Assembly (NCBI RefSeq): GCF_002074055.1
Contig: NZ_CP014619.1
Coordinates: 2,885,002-2,949,001 of the forward strand
Reading direction: 5' to 3'
DNA length: 64,000 bases
DNA from: Frondihabitans sp. 762G35
Lineage (GTDB): Bacteria > Actinomycetota > Actinomycetes > Actinomycetales > Microbacteriaceae
This document shows, piece after piece, positions 62,575 through 64,000 of the stretch (positions within the stretch are counted from its first letter, which is position 1; each line of letters begins with the position of its first letter). The notes under the pieces are model-generated. The model was not told the origin of the DNA. It saw nothing but the letters and a program-made list of their open reading frames with translations, and did no database searches. A program made the position numbers and the translations under genes.

Positions 62575-63027
62575 ATGACCATCCAGACGACCACCCACCT
62601 CAACTTCCGAGGCGACGCCCGCCAGGCGCTGGAGTTCTACCAGTCCGTGTTCGGCGGCCACACCGTCATCAACACCTACGCCGACTTCGGAATGCCGGCC
62701 GACGTACCCGGCTCCGACAAGGTCGTGTTCGGCCTCGTCGCCGCTGAGAACGGCTTCCGCGTCATGGGCTACGACATCCCCGGCGAGACCGAGGGAGCGA
62801 TCGCCGGCGGCGGCTCGACCCGCCGAGAGAACGGCGTCACCATCACCGACCAGGCCCTGTTCGTCTCGCTCGGCTCGGACACCCTGGAGGAACTCCGGGG
62901 CTACTGGGACGCCCTCGCGGTCGACGCCGTCATCGTCGAGCCGTTGGCAGCGTCAGCGTGGAGCACAGGCTTCGGCATGCTGACGGATCGGTTCGGCGTG
63001 ACCTGGAGCATCAGCGTCACTGCCTGA
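62575..63027 (+). CDS. VOC family protein (PhnB/glyoxalase-like)
   Basis: A 150-residue vicinal-oxygen-chelate protein: THLNFRGDARQALEFYQSVFGGH, then GFRVMGYDIPGE and a C-terminal GFGMLTDRFGVTWSIS. Related PhnB-like proteins bind metals or small aromatic molecules. ATG 62575 follows AAGGAG (62563-62568). Divergent partner of the WYL regulator, so it is probably induced by a ligand of that regulator. Confidence 0.9.
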   Translation: MTIQTTTHLNFRGDARQALEFYQSVFGGHTVINTYADFGMPADVPGSDKVVFGLVAAENGFRVMGYDIPGETEGAIAGGGSTRRENGVTITDQALFVSLGSDTLEELRGYWDALAVDAVIVEPLAASAWSTGFGMLTDRFGVTWSISVTA

Positions 63028-63338
63028 CGCCTTCTCCTCAGCTTCACAGTTCGCGGCACGGGTGCTGCCGGCCCGTGCCGCGGAAGAAAGTCCGCGTCCG
63101 GGATGAGGCCGCGCAGCAACTCGTGGAAGGCCATGTCCACGCGGGTGGTGTCCCCGGTCGCGTCGAGATTGGCCTCCCCCGCGAGCGCTCCGAGCAATGG
63201 CGACAAGCCATCTCGGAGTAGCAGAGGCGACACGCCTCGTAGTGACATTTGATCAATCGAAGCCCTGAGCGTGAGGCCAGATTGCCACGTGGCGAAAACC
63301 CGACTCGATGGCAGAACGTGGTGCCGAGGCTGGGGAAA
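63028..63338. other. 311-bp stretch without an intact gene; possible gene remnant
   Basis: No complete gene is convincing here. On the minus strand, about 63050-63190, the frame LAGEANLDATGDTTRVDMAF then HELLRGLIPDADFLPRHGPA has G/C-rich third positions and reads like a protein piece, but the sequence upstream of it decays and no start with a ribosome site is seen. It may be a remnant of a lost gene. Confidence 0.3.
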
Positions 63339-63908
63339 TCAGGTCGTCGGTGCCAGTGCGCCGAGCGCGTCGAGGAGGGCCTTGCCATCGGAAACGTCGT
63401 AGAAGGCCACCGGAACTGCGGAACCGAATCCTTCCAGTCCCGAGTTGCCCGGCATGCCTCTTCGAGAATTGCCGAACATGCTCGTGCGGGTGTCGGTCCC
63501 GCCGCTCCATTGAACCGTCACATGCCGCCGGTCGCGGGACCACGTGATGGTCCTGTCTCCCTCTGACAACGGCCTCTCCCTGGTGCTGCGCCCGTTGGTG
63601 ACGAAGACTCGACGGTCTGTCACGGCGTATGCGGTCGTCCGCTTCCGGTGCGCCTTCACGAAGAAGCGCCCGACGATGAAATAGAGGCCGACCAGGACGA
63701 ACACGCTGCCGAACAGAGCCAAGAAAGGCCCGGCACCTGACGTGATGGCGTTCACCTCCCAGAAGATGGCAAAACCGCCCCACAGCAGGCTGAATGGGAT
63801 GAGCCAGACGTCGGAGGAGGAGAACACAACCGAGGGGTCGCCCTGCCCAGACCAGCGGATGGTCTCGCCGGGCTGCAGTTCCTGCGTCACCAGGCCGGAT
63901 GGAGTCAT
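63339..63908 (-). CDS. Membrane protein with bacterial PH-like domain
   Basis: A 189-residue protein: a cytoplasmic start with LQPGETIRWSGQGDP, two adjacent membrane segments (VWLIPFSLLWGGFAIFWEV and GPFLALFGSVFVLVGLYFIV), then a bPH-type strand pattern (TTAYAVTDRRVFVTNG, DRTITWSRDRRHVTVQW). ATG 63908 (MTPSGLVTQEL) fits the family; the frame extends upstream with arginine-rich sequence. The role is unknown. The remaining 92 bases to the window end contain no readable gene. Confidence 0.75.
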   Translation of the reverse strand: MTPSGLVTQELQPGETIRWSGQGDPSVVFSSSDVWLIPFSLLWGGFAIFWEVNAITSGAGPFLALFGSVFVLVGLYFIVGRFFVKAHRKRTTAYAVTDRRVFVTNGRSTRERPLSEGDRTITWSRDRRHVTVQWSGGTDTRTSMFGNSRRGMPGNSGLEGFGSAVPVAFYDVSDGKALLDALGALAPTT

Positions 63909-64000
63909 GAGCCGAGAATACCGCCACGCTTTCCAGAGCCTGCGACGTCGGAGGCTCCTGAGCGCGCGAATGACTGGCGGCCTGAGCAACCCGCCGCTGA

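Overview
The window is high-GC DNA (about 70 percent by eye) with strong G/C bias at third codon positions, frequent GTG starts and one convincing TTG start. It carries a purS-purQ-purL set with a short-form PurL, a mycothiol-dependent maleylpyruvate isomerase homologue, Hen1/Pnkp RNA repair, and ATPase-less carbohydrate ABC cassettes with LacI and ROK regulators. This points to the chromosome of an actinobacterium, most likely a soil- or plant-associated member of the Microbacteriaceae. That placement rests on gene content and protein character, not on a database match. No rRNA, tRNA, CRISPR array, insertion sequence or prophage was seen.

Layout. 0-15 kb is mostly core metabolism and stress: the end of purC, a NodA-like acyltransferase, a Fur-type regulator with catalase, purSQL, a DUF559 nuclease-like gene followed by a tandem palindromic repeat, lactonase/chorismate mutase, ohr, and purA. 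15-28 kb is a sugar island: ROK and LacI regulators, a binding protein with two permeases, ThuA, two Gfo/Idh/MocA oxidoreductases, a TIM-barrel isomerase, and xylA-xylB. It ends in a 70-bp palindrome. 28-32 kb is a copper cluster (CopC, YcnI, a Met/His-containing membrane protein, a CopD-CtaG fusion). 32-36 kb holds a phosphodiesterase, an ArnT-like glycosyltransferase, DUF1003 and an EEP-fold enzyme. 36.7-43.7 kb is an RNA-repair locus: rtcB behind a short leader ORF and a hairpin, then hen1-pnkp. Between them lie a broken gene, two low-GC small genes and a 49-codon ORF. 43.7-53 kb is a second sugar island (LacI, two permeases, binding protein, GH36 alpha-galactosidase, and a divergent secreted GH39-like enzyme with CBMs), joined by repeated operator-like boxes. 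53-64 kb is accessory: small membrane proteins, an ECF sigma unit, an Imm8-containing immunity-like fusion, acetyltransferase, LLM oxidoreductase, a second broken gene, and a divergent WYL regulator/VOC pair.

How the genes fit together. Both sugar importers lack an ATPase gene and presumably share an MsmK/MalK-type ATPase encoded elsewhere. In both, a strong hairpin lies between the binding-protein gene and the first permease. The second island reads as a pathway: an exported glycosidase releases galactose-containing oligosaccharides, the ABC system imports them, and intracellular GH36 cleaves them. RtcB and Hen1-Pnkp are two different RNA break-sealing systems placed within 7 kb. Two things cut across regions: a palindromic repeat family in five copies, and a greatly over-represented nonamer GCAGGATSC (S = C or G) on both strands.
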